The notes: generated by a model from the sequence alone, not told the origin. 64,000 bases of DNA from Aerosticca soli (GCF_003967035.1 NZ_AP018560.1:271001-335000), one strand, 5' to 3'. Numbered from the stretch's first letter, positions 37,056 to 46,712 are shown. Numbers and translations: made by a program.

Positions 37056-37577
37056 TCAGTAACGCGGCACGCCGGGCACGTGGCAGCGCGCCACCCATTG
37101 CAGCGCGGTGGCGGCGCCGGCGGTATCGCCGGCCAGTTCGCGCATTTCCACCACGGTCTGCCAGTTGCGTGCGCACAGCGGGCCGAGCTTGGGGCCGAGC
37201 GACCACGAGCGCAGCGCCAGCCGTTCGGCGGTCGCGTAATCCTTGAGCCGCACGGCGATCTCGGCGCGGTCCTGCAGCAGCTCGGGCGATTCGGGGTTGT
37301 ATTCCAGCGCCCGGTCCAGCTTGGCGGCGGCCTCGGCGTAGCGGCCGGCGCGTTCGTCCGCATGCGCGGCGTCCTGCCAGGCGGCGAGGCCCGGATCGCG
37401 CAGCGGCGTGACGTCGATCACCGATTCCTCGCGCGCGCCGGCGGCGCGGATCGCGGCGAGCGGATCGTGGTTCGGCGTCACCAGCGGCGCGTGGCTGTCC
37501 GGGGCGGGGTGGTCGGGCGCGGCGGCGCAGGCGGCGAGGGCCAGGGCGGCGAGTGGCGGCAGCAGACGGATACGCAT
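37056..37577 (-). CDS. TPR-containing lipoprotein
   Basis: A 173-residue protein with a lipoprotein signal (LPPLAALALAAC), lipidated at that cysteine. The mature part holds two or three tetratricopeptide-like helical pairs (AGRYAEAAAKLDRALEYNPE, DYATAERLALRSW, DTAGAATALQWVARC). Such lipoproteins are generally outer-membrane scaffolds. It begins 11 bases after the stop of the PBP1b gene, so it is probably co-expressed and may assist peptidoglycan synthesis. That functional link is inference from position. Confidence 0.75.
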   Translation of the reverse strand: MRIRLLPPLAALALAACAAAPDHPAPDSHAPLVTPNHDPLAAIRAAGAREESVIDVTPLRDPGLAAWQDAAHADERAGRYAEAAAKLDRALEYNPESPELLQDRAEIAVRLKDYATAERLALRSWSLGPKLGPLCARNWQTVVEMRELAGDTAGAATALQWVARCHVPGVPRY

Positions 37578-37588
37578 GAGGGGAAGGT

Positions 37589-39901
37589 TCAGGGCGAAGG
37601 TGCGGTCGAGGCGGCCGGCGCGGGCCCGCCGCCGAACAGATGGCCGAGCCGCTGCCAGAAGCAGGTGTCGGTGTCGGCGGGCAGCGAGCCCGGGATGACC
37701 GGGATCTGCCGCGCACCGTCGCAGTTGGGGTCGGTGCGGCGGCCGGTGGCGGGGTTGACCCAGGCCAGCTCCATGCCCTCGGGCGTCGGCGGCAGCGGTC
37801 GCGTCGGCAGACGCTGGAACAGCGCCGCCCAGGCGCGCAGCGCGCCGGAATTGCCCCACAGGCTGGTCACCTTGTTGTCGTCGCGCCCCATCCAGAACAC
37901 CGCCAGATGGTCGGCGGTGAAACCGGCGAACCAGCTGTCGCGCTGGCTGTCGCTGGTGCCGGTCTTGCCGGCGGGATTGAGCCGCGCGAGCTCGCCGTTG
38001 CCGACCGCGGCGCCGGTGCCGTAGCGCATCACCTGCTGCATCGCCCAGGTGGTCAGCGCCACCGGCTGCGCGTAACGGCCGGGCGAAGCTTCCACCTCGT
38101 AGCGCTTGAGCGCGCGACCCTCGCCGTCCAGCACGCCGCGCACCGCCAGCGGCGGCAGCGCATGGCCGCCGCTGGCCAGGAACTGGTAGAGCTGGCTGAC
38201 CTGCATCGGCGAGAGATCCACCGCGCCGAGCAGCAGCGAGGGCCCCGCGTCGACGTTTTGCAGCCCGAACGAGCGCAGGAAACCCTGGATGCGCGGCAAG
38301 CCGACTTCCAGCCCCAGATGGATGGTGGCGAGGTTCCACGAATGGGCCAGGGCGTCGACCAGCGGCACCTGGCCGTGACTGAGGTGGTCGTCGTTCTGCG
38401 GCATCCACGGCGAGCCGTCGGGTTGCCGCATCAGTACCGGGCTGTCGTCCAGCGGCGTGGCGAGATTCCAGCGCGCCGGCTCGGCCAGCGCCACCAGGTA
38501 GACGAACGGCTTGATCGTCGAGCCGATCGGCCGGCGCGCGTCGAGCGCACGGTTGAAGCCCTGGTCGCCCGGCGTCCGGCTGCCGACCACGGCCAGCACG
38601 TTGCCGTTGCGCGCGTCGGTGACCACGCCGGCCGCCTGCAGCGGCTCGCCGCGGCGGCCCATGCGCGCAAGCGTCGTCGCCACCGCCTGCTCGGCGTAGA
38701 GCTGCGCGGCCGGGTCGAGCGTGGTGTAGATGGCCAGATTGCCGGCGCGCAGGGTGGCGTCGTCGAAATCGCGCAGGATCTGCGCGCGCACCAGCTGCAT
38801 GAAGGCCGGAAAACGGTTGTGCGGCAGCTGCGCCTGGGCGGCGATGCCGAGCGGCGTGGCCGCGGCGTCGCGGGCGGCCTGCGGGTCGAGCAGGCCGGTG
38901 TGGGCGAACTGCTGCAGCACCAGGTTGCGCCGCGCCAGTGCGCGTTCGGGATAGCGGCGCGGGTCGTAGTAGCTCGGCCCTTTCACCATGCCGACCAGCA
39001 GCGCGATCTCCGGCGCGCGCAGGTCCTCCAGCCGGCGCCCGAAATAAAACTCGGCCGCGGCGGCGAAGCCGTGCACCGCCTGGCCGCCCTGTTGGCCCAG
39101 GAAGACCTCGTTGAGGTAGGCCTCGAGGATGCGGTCCTTGGGATAGTGCGCCTCGATCAGCACCGACAGCAGCGCCTCGTTGAACTTGCGCAGCAGGTTC
39201 TGGTTGCGGTCCAGGAACAGGTTGCGCACCAGCTGCTGGGTCAGCGTCGAGCCGCCCTGCACGGTGTGGCCCGCGCGCAGATTGGCGAACGCGGCGCGCG
39301 CGATCGCGCCCGGGTCGATGCCGAAGTGGTGCTTGAAGTCGCGGTCCTCCACCGCCTGCAGGCCGGTGACCAGCAGCGGCGGCACGTCGGCGAGATGGAC
39401 GATGCGCCGCTCCTCCTGTTGCGCGCCGTACACGGTGGCGATGCGCGCGGGGTCCAGATGGGCGAGCTTGAGCGGCGTGCCGCCGGCATCCAGGACCGTG
39501 GCGACCTGGCCCTGGCTCAGGGTCACCCGGATCCGCCGCGGCAGCTCGCCGCCGTCGGGGTCGGCATAGCCGCGCGAGGCGATCAGATAGCTGGCGCCGT
39601 TGCGCGTCCAGCTGCCCGGCAGCTCGCCGCGGCCGTCGCGGCCGTAGCCGGCGAAGGTGAGTTCCAGCTCCAGCGTCGCCGGCGTCATCGGCACGCCGGG
39701 TGCGAGCGCCAGCGGCCGCGCGTAGACCCGCGTGGGCACGGCGAACACCAGCTCGTCGAAGCGCTCGCGCACGCGCCGGTCGAGCACCACGACATAGGGC
39801 ACCAGAAAACCGAGGAGGAAGCCCAGCCCGGCCCAGAACGGCAGGCGCACGCGCGGCCAGAGGGCGGCGATGAACGGGCGGCAACGGTTCAAGAGGGGCA
39901 A
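37589..39901 (-). CDS. mrcB: Bifunctional penicillin-binding protein 1B
   Basis: A class A PBP of about 770 residues. It has a membrane anchor (FWAGLGFLLGFLVPYVVV), a UB2H-type region, and a glycosyltransferase domain with EDRDFKHHFGID and GGSTLTQQLVRN. The transpeptidase has the nucleophile GSTIKPF, then SWNLAT and KTGTSD. The UB2H region and organisation fit PBP1B. No ATG precedes the anchor in frame; the likely start is a TTG at 39901 with AGGA ten bases upstream (a second TTG lies at 39892). LpoA, the activator of PBP1A in E. coli, is encoded at 47-49 kb. Confidence 0.92.
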   Translation of the reverse strand: MPLLNRCRPFIAALWPRVRLPFWAGLGFLLGFLVPYVVVLDRRVRERFDELVFAVPTRVYARPLALAPGVPMTPATLELELTFAGYGRDGRGELPGSWTRNGASYLIASRGYADPDGGELPRRIRVTLSQGQVATVLDAGGTPLKLAHLDPARIATVYGAQQEERRIVHLADVPPLLVTGLQAVEDRDFKHHFGIDPGAIARAAFANLRAGHTVQGGSTLTQQLVRNLFLDRNQNLLRKFNEALLSVLIEAHYPKDRILEAYLNEVFLGQQGGQAVHGFAAAAEFYFGRRLEDLRAPEIALLVGMVKGPSYYDPRRYPERALARRNLVLQQFAHTGLLDPQAARDAAATPLGIAAQAQLPHNRFPAFMQLVRAQILRDFDDATLRAGNLAIYTTLDPAAQLYAEQAVATTLARMGRRGEPLQAAGVVTDARNGNVLAVVGSRTPGDQGFNRALDARRPIGSTIKPFVYLVALAEPARWNLATPLDDSPVLMRQPDGSPWMPQNDDHLSHGQVPLVDALAHSWNLATIHLGLEVGLPRIQGFLRSFGLQNVDAGPSLLLGAVDLSPMQVSQLYQFLASGGHALPPLAVRGVLDGEGRALKRYEVEASPGRYAQPVALTTWAMQQVMRYGTGAAVGNGELARLNPAGKTGTSDSQRDSWFAGFTADHLAVFWMGRDDNKVTSLWGNSGALRAWAALFQRLPTRPLPPTPEGMELAWVNPATGRRTDPNCDGARQIPVIPGSLPADTDTCFWQRLGHLFGGGPAPAASTAPSP

Positions 39902-39980
39902 CGCGGGTGGTTCCTGGGCGCGGATCGGCCGCCGATGATAGGGGCAGTCGCCCGGCGGCGCTCTGAACGGCGGGTGTCCT

Positions 39981-40850
39981 TCAGGGCGGCGTCGGCGGCG
40001 TCCAGGCGGCCGCGGTCGGTGCGAAGGGGCGCGGGTGCACGTCGAGCAGCCGTTCGAGTTCCGCGTTGTCGGCGACGAGGTCCTCATCGAGCCGGCCGAG
40101 CGGCCCGCGCAGGCGCGGCAGCAGCCGCGCCCCGGCGCGCAGCAGCACGGCCGGCAACGGCAGCGGCACGGTGGCGAAGGGCAGGCTGGCGCGCACCCGC
40201 GCGAACATCTGCACCGCGCTCAGCTGCTCGCCGCCGCCGATGGCGAGCACCTGGCCGTCCAGCTGCGGACGGGCGAGCGCGGCGAGCACCGCCAGGGCGA
40301 TGTCGTCGGCATGCACCGGCTGGCGCAGCCCGCGTCCGGCCGGCAGGGGAAACACCCGCAGGCGGCGGGCGCGGCGCACGATCGGCGTCAGGCTGCGGTC
40401 CAGGCCGGCGCCGTAGATCAGCGTGGGACGCAGCACGACGTGGCTCGCCTGCGCCGCCCGGCAGGCCCGGGCCAGGCGCGCCTCGCCCGCCTGCAGGGCG
40501 GCGGCGATCGCCCGTTCGGCGGCCACCGGCGAGCACTGCTTGCTCTGCGCGCTCATCGAACTCAAGGCCACCACCCGCGCCCCGCGCGGCCGCACCGTGT
40601 CCAGCCATTGCGCGAACGGCCCCAGCGGCCCCAGGCTGACGATGCCGGCGGGCGCCACCGGCAGCGCCGGCACCGCGTCGGGCAGTGCGCCCTCGAGCCA
40701 CGACACGCCGGCGTGCGCCGGCCGTGGCCGACGGCTCACCGCCAGCACCGGCACCCCGGCGGCGCGCAGGCGTGGCAGCAGGAAGCGCCCGATCGCGCCG
40801 CTCGCGCCGAAGACCAGCACCGGTGCCGGGTACGATGGCCCGGGACTCAT
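39981..40850 (-). CDS. NAD(P)-binding epimerase-like (atypical SDR) protein
   Basis: A 289-residue Rossmann-fold protein. The dinucleotide motif is VFGASGAIGRFLLPRL. The sequence LRPTLIYGAGLD and HADDIALAVLAAL are typical of extended/atypical SDRs that act as epimerases or ubiquinone-complex-associated NDUFA9-like proteins. A canonical YxxxK is not evident; the strand after SSMSAQSK lacks it, so enzymatic activity is uncertain. Substrate is unknown. It lies about 80 bases upstream of mrcB on the same strand, with nothing conserved tying them together. Confidence 0.75.
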   Translation of the reverse strand: MSPGPSYPAPVLVFGASGAIGRFLLPRLRAAGVPVLAVSRRPRPAHAGVSWLEGALPDAVPALPVAPAGIVSLGPLGPFAQWLDTVRPRGARVVALSSMSAQSKQCSPVAAERAIAAALQAGEARLARACRAAQASHVVLRPTLIYGAGLDRSLTPIVRRARRLRVFPLPAGRGLRQPVHADDIALAVLAALARPQLDGQVLAIGGGEQLSAVQMFARVRASLPFATVPLPLPAVLLRAGARLLPRLRGPLGRLDEDLVADNAELERLLDVHPRPFAPTAAAWTPPTPP

Positions 40851-41005
40851 GACGAATGCCTGCCGACGCGCAGGACTCGGGCAGCGCCGCTCGGCGCCGT
40901 CATGTCACGGCCGCTGACCTGGCCCGGGCCGCAGGGCGTGACATGCCGGGCCGGCGCCTGACGATCTCGACATCGCATCGGTCACCCCGCATCGGCCGGC
41001 CGCGT

Positions 41006-42718
41006 TCAGGGCCCCAGGCGGGCGATGAGGGCTTGCAGCCGAGCCGGGTCGGGCGTGGCCTGGCGGGCCTTGGCCAGGGATTGCGTCGCGCCGCGGCGGT
41101 CGCCGCCGGCGAGCTGGCGTTCGGCCAGGCTGAGCCAGGCGTTGCCGAGGCGCTGCTCGACATCGGCGTCGAGGGCGGTGGTGGGCAGCTCGGCGATGTC
41201 CTCCAGCAGCTCGCCGGCGCGGGCGAGATCGCCGCGGGCGAGGGCGGTGTCGTAGGCGTCGAGCGCGCGGCGGGGAAGGTCCTCGAGTCCGCGCCGGGCG
41301 GCGGCGTTGTTGCCGTCGAGGGCGAGCGCGCTGCGATAGAGATCGTAGGCGCTGTCGCCCGGCGGCAGCACGATGCGCCCCTGCGCGAGAGCCTGGTCGG
41401 CACGCGCGAGCAGTTCGGCGATGCGGGCGTCGCGGGCCGGGTCGGCGGGTGGCGAGACGGCGGCGGTCGCCGTGGACGCGGCTGCGGGCAGGTTGGCCGG
41501 TGGCGCGGCGGGTGCGGGCGACACGGGCGGTGCGGCAGGCGCGGGTGCCGCCGGCGCGCTGGGCGGGCCGGACGGCGCCGGTGCCGCGGCGGGCGTGGCC
41601 GCGGTGGCGGTCTGCAGCCGGTCCCGGGCGGCGGCGAGTTCCGGCGCGTCCGGGGCGAGCGTGGCCGCCCGCTCCAGCAGGGCGCCGGCCTGGGCGCGAT
41701 CACCGGCGTCCAGCGCGGCCTCGGCCTGCACGATCCACGCCTGGGCGACCTGGGCGAGGCCCGCACGCGCCGGGGCATTGGCCGGGTCGATCGCCAGCGC
41801 GCGGCGGAACCAGGCCAGTGCGCCGTCGTCGCCGTCGATGCGGCCGGCCTGCAGGGCCGCCAGGCCGTTCTGCACGGCGTGCTGGGCATCGCCGTCGGCG
41901 GCCGGCGATGCCGGGGCCAGGGCGGCGCGCAGGGCGGGCAGTTCGGCATGGCCGGGCAGCAACGCGGCGAGGCGATCGAGATCCGTGGCGGCGGTGGCGG
42001 TGTCGCCGGCCGCGAGCGCGGCGCGGGCCTGGGCGGCCAGCGTGGCGCCGACCTGGTCCAGCCCGTGGCGGGCGACGGCATTGCCGGGGTCGGCCTCGAG
42101 CACGCGCTGGTACAGCGGTCCGGCGCCGTCCGGGCCGTCCAGCCGGCCGGCGGCGAACGCCGCGGCGGCCTGGTCCAGCCAGGCATCGACGGGGCGCGTC
42201 GCCGCGCGGGCCTTGACCAGCAGCCCTTCCAGCCGCTCGACGTCGCTGCCGCCGCCCAACAGTTCGCGGGCCACGGCAAGGTGCTGCGCCGCCTCGTCCA
42301 ACCGGCCGGCGCGGTAGGCCGTGTCGGCGCGGGCGAGTTCGGCCAGGCCGACCGCACGCAGGCCGCGGCGGGCGCGCTCGTCGTCCGGCTGCTGGGCGAG
42401 CACCGACTGGAACAGTGCGCGGGCGCCGTCGACACCCTCCAGCCGACCGGCGGCGAGCGCGGCTTCGGCACGGTCCAGCGCGGCGTTCAGGCCGGTGTTC
42501 GGCACCAGGCTGCGCAGCCGGTCCTGGTAGAGCCAGAGCAGCAGCATGGCGATCAGCAGGCCGAGCAGCAGCCAGGGCCAGCGCCGGCGCCGCGGCGGGG
42601 GCGGCGGTGCCTCCGGCGGGCGTGGCGGCGGCAGCGGTCGATCCAGCTGATCGAGGTCGCCCAGTCGCGGCTCGATGCGTTCGGACGGGCCGGGATGGGA
42701 ATCGCGACGTTCGCTCAT
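41006..42718 (-). CDS. TPR-rich membrane protein with Pro/Ala linker
   Basis: A 570-residue protein. After a proline-rich cytoplasmic head (PPPPPRRRRW) comes one membrane helix at about residues 48-66 (PWLLLGLLIAMLLLWLY). A long periplasmic array of TPR-like repeats follows (A.AAL..GRL.G.DGA...F...L...P). An Ala/Pro-rich linker of about 60 residues splits the array into two blocks. Several repeats share the phrase AAGRL-G-DGA, suggesting recent internal duplication. I recognise no named family. It is likely a periplasmic or envelope scaffold. The start MSERRD follows a poor ribosome-binding site but precedes the membrane segment by a sensible distance. Confidence 0.72.
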   Translation of the reverse strand: MSERRDSHPGPSERIEPRLGDLDQLDRPLPPPRPPEAPPPPPRRRRWPWLLLGLLIAMLLLWLYQDRLRSLVPNTGLNAALDRAEAALAAGRLEGVDGARALFQSVLAQQPDDERARRGLRAVGLAELARADTAYRAGRLDEAAQHLAVARELLGGGSDVERLEGLLVKARAATRPVDAWLDQAAAAFAAGRLDGPDGAGPLYQRVLEADPGNAVARHGLDQVGATLAAQARAALAAGDTATAATDLDRLAALLPGHAELPALRAALAPASPAADGDAQHAVQNGLAALQAGRIDGDDGALAWFRRALAIDPANAPARAGLAQVAQAWIVQAEAALDAGDRAQAGALLERAATLAPDAPELAAARDRLQTATAATPAAAPAPSGPPSAPAAPAPAAPPVSPAPAAPPANLPAAASTATAAVSPPADPARDARIAELLARADQALAQGRIVLPPGDSAYDLYRSALALDGNNAAARRGLEDLPRRALDAYDTALARGDLARAGELLEDIAELPTTALDADVEQRLGNAWLSLAERQLAGGDRRGATQSLAKARQATPDPARLQALIARLGP

Positions 42719-42809
42719 GGCGGCCTTGGAAAGGGCGGGTTTTTCAGGGAGACGCCGAGGCGGCGCAGGCCAGCTTAGCATCGCGGCGAAGGCCGCCCGC
42801 GGCGGCCGT

Positions 42810-44942
42810 TCAGCCGGCGCCGACCCGACGCACCTCGATCACGTTGGGCAGCGCGGCAAGCCGGGCGAGCAGGCCCGAGAGCTGTTCGAAGTCGCGCACG
42901 CGCACGGTGAAGCGCATGGTCACCAGGCCGGTGCGCGGCGCCACCCGGCTGGTCAACGCGACGATCGGCATGTTGGCGTTGCTGATCGCGCCGGTGACGT
43001 CCTTCTGCAGGTCCTTGCGGTCGTAGGCCTCGAGCAGGATGTCGGTCTCGTAGGTCTGCGGCGCGCCTTCGCCCCAGCTCACCGCGATCACCCGTTCGGG
43101 CTCGCGCCGGGCCAGCCGGGCCAGGCTCGGGCAGTCGGCGCGGTGCACCGACACGCCGCGGCCCTTGGTGACGTAGCCGCGCACCGCATCGCCCGGCAGC
43201 GGCTGGCAGCAGCGGGCCAGCGAGGTGAGCAGGTTGCCCACGCCCTCGATGCGCAGCGCGTCGTGGTCGGGTGCTTCGCTGCGCCGTGGCGGCGATACCG
43301 GCGTGCCGGGCGCGGCCGGCGGCGCCACATGCGCGGCTTCCTGCACGGCGCGGGCGAGCTGGCCGCCGCTCACCTCGCCGAGCGCGAGCGCCATCAGCAG
43401 CTCGTCGAAGGTCTTGAGGTGGAAATGCGCCGCCAGCGCGGCCTGGTCCGGAGCCGGCAGGGCCAGGCGCTTCAGTTCGCGCTCGAAGATCGCCCGGCCG
43501 GCGGCCAGGTTGGCGTCGTGGGCGAGCCGGCGGAACCACAGGCGCACCTTTTCCCGCGCCCGCGCGGTGTGCAGGTAGCCGTGGTGCGGCGAGAGCCAGT
43601 CGCGGCTGGGCTCGGCCTGCTTGGCGGTGATGATTTCCACGCGGTCGCCGCTGCGCGGCTGGAAGCTGAGCGGCACGATGCGCCCGTTGACCTTGGCGCC
43701 GCGGCAGCGATGACCGACCTCGGTGTGCACGTGGTAGGCGAAGTCGAGCACGGTGGCGCCGTGCGGCAGGTCGATCACCTCACCCTTGGGCGTGAGCAGG
43801 TAGACGCGGTCCTCGACCAGCTCGGTCTTGAGGTCGGCGGCAAGCTCGCCCTCGTCGCCGCGCGATTCCAGCAGCCGGCGCATCCAGGCGATCTTGGCCT
43901 CGAACTCGGCGTCGGCGCCGCCGCCTTCCTTGTAGCGCCAGTGCGCGGCGACGCCGAGCTCGTTGTCGCGGTGCATGGCGTGGGTGCGGATCTGCACCTC
44001 CAGCGTCTTGCCGTGCGGACCGATCACCGCGGTGTGCAGCGAGCGGTAGCCGTTGCCCTTGGGCCGGGCGATGTAGTCGTCGAACTCGCCGGGCAGATGC
44101 GGCCACAGCGTGTGCACCACGCCGAGCGCGGCGTAGCAGTCGGCCACCGAGTCGACCAGCACGCGCACCGCGCGGATGTCGTACAGCGCGGTGAAATCCA
44201 TGTCCTTGCGCTGCATCTTTTTCCAGATGGAATAGATGTGCTTGGGCCGCCCGGCGAGCTCGGCGCGGATGCCGGCCTCGGTGAGCGCGCGGCCGAGCGT
44301 GTCCAGGGTCTCGCGAATGAAGGCCTCGCGGTCGGCGCGGCGCTCGTCGAGCAGGGCGGCGATGCGCCGGTAGACGTCCGGTTCCAGGTAACGGAAGGCG
44401 AGGTCTTCCAGTTCCCACTTGAGCTGCCAGATGCCGAGCCGGTTGGCGAGCGGGGCGTGGATGTCGCGGGTGAGCGCGGCCAGTTCGCGCCGCTCGGCCT
44501 CCGGCAGCGCGGCGGCGGCGCGCATCCGCGCCAGTTGCCGGGCGAGCAGCACGAACACCACGCGCAGGTCGCGGATGATCGCCAGCAGCAGCCGGCGCAG
44601 CCCCTCCGAGCCGCTGCCCGGCGCCCGCTGCGCATGCAGCGTCCAGACTTTTTCGGCGGCGAGCTGCCCCTCCACCAGCCGGCGCAGGCCTTCCGGCAGA
44701 CCGGCGGCGCGGGCCTGCCAGGCGTCCGGGTCGATCCGGGCGAGCGCGTACCAGGGCGCCGCGGCCTGCGTCTGCACGTCGCAGCCCAGCTGCTCGAGCA
44801 GGCTCAGGGTGTCGGCGAGCACCGCCTGCTCGGCCGCCGGCAGCCGCTCACAGGCACTCAGCGCCTCGGCGAGCCAGGCCGGCGGATCCGCCTGGCGGGC
44901 ACGCCAGGCGTCGAGACTGGACGGGGCGGCGGTCTGCACCAT
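42810..44942 (-). CDS. relA: GTP pyrophosphokinase RelA
   Basis: A 710-residue ribosome-associated (p)ppGpp synthetase that makes the stringent-response alarmone when uncharged tRNA enters the A site. The N-terminal hydrolase domain lacks a readable HD motif, so it is a synthetase-only RelA rather than SpoT. The synthetase core has YDIRAVRVLV, GNGYRSLHTAV and EVQIRTHAMH. A TGS domain (VYLLTPKGEVIDLPHGAT) and a C-terminal ACT domain (VALTSRVAPRTGLVTMRF) follow. This is a central starvation regulator upstream of amino acid biosynthesis genes such as those in this window. Confidence 0.95.
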   Translation of the reverse strand: MVQTAAPSSLDAWRARQADPPAWLAEALSACERLPAAEQAVLADTLSLLEQLGCDVQTQAAAPWYALARIDPDAWQARAAGLPEGLRRLVEGQLAAEKVWTLHAQRAPGSGSEGLRRLLLAIIRDLRVVFVLLARQLARMRAAAALPEAERRELAALTRDIHAPLANRLGIWQLKWELEDLAFRYLEPDVYRRIAALLDERRADREAFIRETLDTLGRALTEAGIRAELAGRPKHIYSIWKKMQRKDMDFTALYDIRAVRVLVDSVADCYAALGVVHTLWPHLPGEFDDYIARPKGNGYRSLHTAVIGPHGKTLEVQIRTHAMHRDNELGVAAHWRYKEGGGADAEFEAKIAWMRRLLESRGDEGELAADLKTELVEDRVYLLTPKGEVIDLPHGATVLDFAYHVHTEVGHRCRGAKVNGRIVPLSFQPRSGDRVEIITAKQAEPSRDWLSPHHGYLHTARAREKVRLWFRRLAHDANLAAGRAIFERELKRLALPAPDQAALAAHFHLKTFDELLMALALGEVSGGQLARAVQEAAHVAPPAAPGTPVSPPRRSEAPDHDALRIEGVGNLLTSLARCCQPLPGDAVRGYVTKGRGVSVHRADCPSLARLARREPERVIAVSWGEGAPQTYETDILLEAYDRKDLQKDVTGAISNANMPIVALTSRVAPRTGLVTMRFTVRVRDFEQLSGLLARLAALPNVIEVRRVGAG

Positions 44943-45027
44943 GGGCTCATTCTAGGGGCGTGGCCGGGCTGGCGCGGCGATGCGCGCATGCGACAATCGC
45001 TTTGACCGGTCATGCGGAAGTGCTGCC

Positions 45028-45528
45028 ATGAACAAAATCCTCTGCTTGCTCGTCTGTGCGTGGCTGCCGGCCTCGGCGGGCCTCGCGCAGCAGGCCGATC
45101 CGTTGCGCCAGCGCATGGGCGAGGCACAGTTCCACGCCGCCGGGCTGGACCGGCTTTCGCCTGCCGAGCTGGCGACCCTGGAACGCTGGCTGGCCGCGCA
45201 TGGCGGCGAGCTCGTCGACGTGGTGCCGGTCTCGCAGTTGCCGAGCGCCCGGGCCGCCGCGCAGGCCGCCGAGCGCCCGGCCGCACCCGCCGCCGCCAGG
45301 CAGGACACGATCAGCAGCCGCATCGCCGGACGATTCACCGGCTGGCATGCGGGCGACGTGCTGACCCTGGCCAACGGCCAGCGCTGGCGGGTGGTCGACG
45401 ACAGCAGCCTGGTCACCGGCCGGCCGCTCGAGGCGCCGGCGGTCACCGTCAAGCACGGCCCGTTCGGCGGCTGGCTGCTCAAGGTCGAGGGCTACAACAC
45501 CAGCGCGCGGGTGGCGCCGGCGGACTGA
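45028..45528 (+). CDS. Small secreted protein of unknown function
   Basis: A 166-residue protein with a signal peptide (LCLLVCAWLPASAGLAQQA). A conserved N-terminal helix reads QRMGEAQFHAAGLDRLSPAEL, and a C-terminal beta segment RFTGWHAGDVLTLANGQRW resembles small SH3-like folds. I know this arrangement from Xanthomonadales genomes but not a function. The ATG at 45028 starts directly before the signal peptide; the frame upstream has no signal. It is divergent from relA and convergent with the DAHP synthase gene. Confidence 0.72.
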   Translation: MNKILCLLVCAWLPASAGLAQQADPLRQRMGEAQFHAAGLDRLSPAELATLERWLAAHGGELVDVVPVSQLPSARAAAQAAERPAAPAAARQDTISSRIAGRFTGWHAGDVLTLANGQRWRVVDDSSLVTGRPLEAPAVTVKHGPFGGWLLKVEGYNTSARVAPAD

Positions 45529-45532
45529 CCAC

Positions 45533-45562
45533 GCCGCGGCGCGGTCGTCGCCGGTCCGCGGC
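45533..45562. terminator. Hairpin between convergent genes
   Basis: GCCGCGG (45533-45539) and CCGCGGC (45556-45562) form a 7-base stem five bases beyond the secreted-protein stop. The opposing gene stops at 45590. No T-run follows, so terminator activity is uncertain. Confidence 0.4.
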
Positions 45563-45589
45563 CCTTCCGCACCGCTGCGCGGCGGTTCT

Positions 45590-46669
45590 TCACGCCAGCG
45601 CCGGCGCCGGGGCCGTCGCCCGGCGCCGTTGCCGCACCGCCGCGGCCAGACGGTCGAGCACCTCGACCGTGGTATCCCAGCCGATGCAGCCGTCGGTGAT
45701 GCTCTGCCCGTAGACGAGCGGCACGCCCGGGCGCAGCGTCTGCCGGCCGGCGACGAGGTGGCTTTCCACCATCATGCCGATGATGCGCCGTTCGCCGGCG
45801 GCGAGCTGCGCGGCCACCGCCTCGACCACCGAGGGCTGGTTTTCCGGCAGTTTGCGGCTGTTGGCATGGCTGGCGTCGATCATCAGCCGCGGCGGCAGAC
45901 CCGAGTCCTCGAGCAGCGCGCAGGCCTGCGCCACGCTGGCGGCGTCGTAGTTGGGCTGCGGGCCGCCGCGCAGGATCACGTGGCAATCGGTGTTGCCGGT
46001 GGTGGCGGCGATGGCGATGCGGCCCTGCTTGCTCGCCGCCATGAAGTGATGCGGCTGGGCCGCGGCCATCACGGCCTCCGCGGCGATGCGCACGTTGCCG
46101 TCGGTGCCGTTCTTGAAGCCGATCGGACAGGACAGCCCCGAGGCGAGCTCGCGATGCACCTGGCTCTCGGTCGTGCGCGCACCGATCGCGCCCCAGGCGA
46201 TGAGGTCGGCGATGTACTGCGGGGTGACCATGTCCAGGAACTCGGTGCCGGCCGGCAGACCCAGCGCGTTGACCTCCAGCAGCAGGCGACGGGCCAGGGC
46301 CAGCCCCTTGTCGATGCGGAAGCTGCCGTCGAGGTCCGGATCGTTGATGAGCCCCTTCCAGCCCACCGTGGTGCGCGGTTTCTCGAAATACACCCGCATC
46401 ACGATCTCGAGCTCGCCGGCCAGGCGGCTGCGCTCGGCGGCGAGGCGTTCGGCGTAGTCCAGCGCGGCGTCCGGATCGTGGATCGAGCAGGGGCCGATGA
46501 CCACCACCAGGCGGTCGTCCTGGCCGGCGAGGATGCGGTGCACCGCCTGCCGGCCGGCGCCGACGGTGGCCGCGGCGCGGGCGGTGGCGGGCAGTTGCTC
46601 GATGAGCGCGGCCGGCGTGATGAGTTCGTGCAGCGCCTGGATGCGCAGGTCGTCGTTGGGGGTGGACAT
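45590..46669 (-). CDS. DAHP synthase, class I (AroF/G/H type)
   Basis: A 359-residue enzyme that joins phosphoenolpyruvate and erythrose 4-phosphate, the first committed step to chorismate and all aromatic amino acids. Type I-alpha motifs are present: VVVIGPCSIHD, KPRTTVGWKGLINDP, IGFKNGTDG, and metal-site histidines in MIDASHANSRK. The isozyme class (Phe-, Tyr- or Trp-sensitive) is not readable from these motifs. The start at 46669 gives the family N-terminus. The open frame continues upstream past 47000, but translation through it would cross a terminator hairpin. The leader region carries an aromatic-rich peptide and attenuator (see 46713-46854). Confidence 0.93.
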   Translation of the reverse strand: MSTPNDDLRIQALHELITPAALIEQLPATARAAATVGAGRQAVHRILAGQDDRLVVVIGPCSIHDPDAALDYAERLAAERSRLAGELEIVMRVYFEKPRTTVGWKGLINDPDLDGSFRIDKGLALARRLLLEVNALGLPAGTEFLDMVTPQYIADLIAWGAIGARTTESQVHRELASGLSCPIGFKNGTDGNVRIAAEAVMAAAQPHHFMAASKQGRIAIAATTGNTDCHVILRGGPQPNYDAASVAQACALLEDSGLPPRLMIDASHANSRKLPENQPSVVEAVAAQLAAGERRIIGMMVESHLVAGRQTLRPGVPLVYGQSITDGCIGWDTTVEVLDRLAAAVRQRRRATAPAPALA

Positions 46670-46712
46670 TCGGCAAGACTCCTTGAAGGGGTTTTGGGAT
46701 CCCGGCGGCCCC

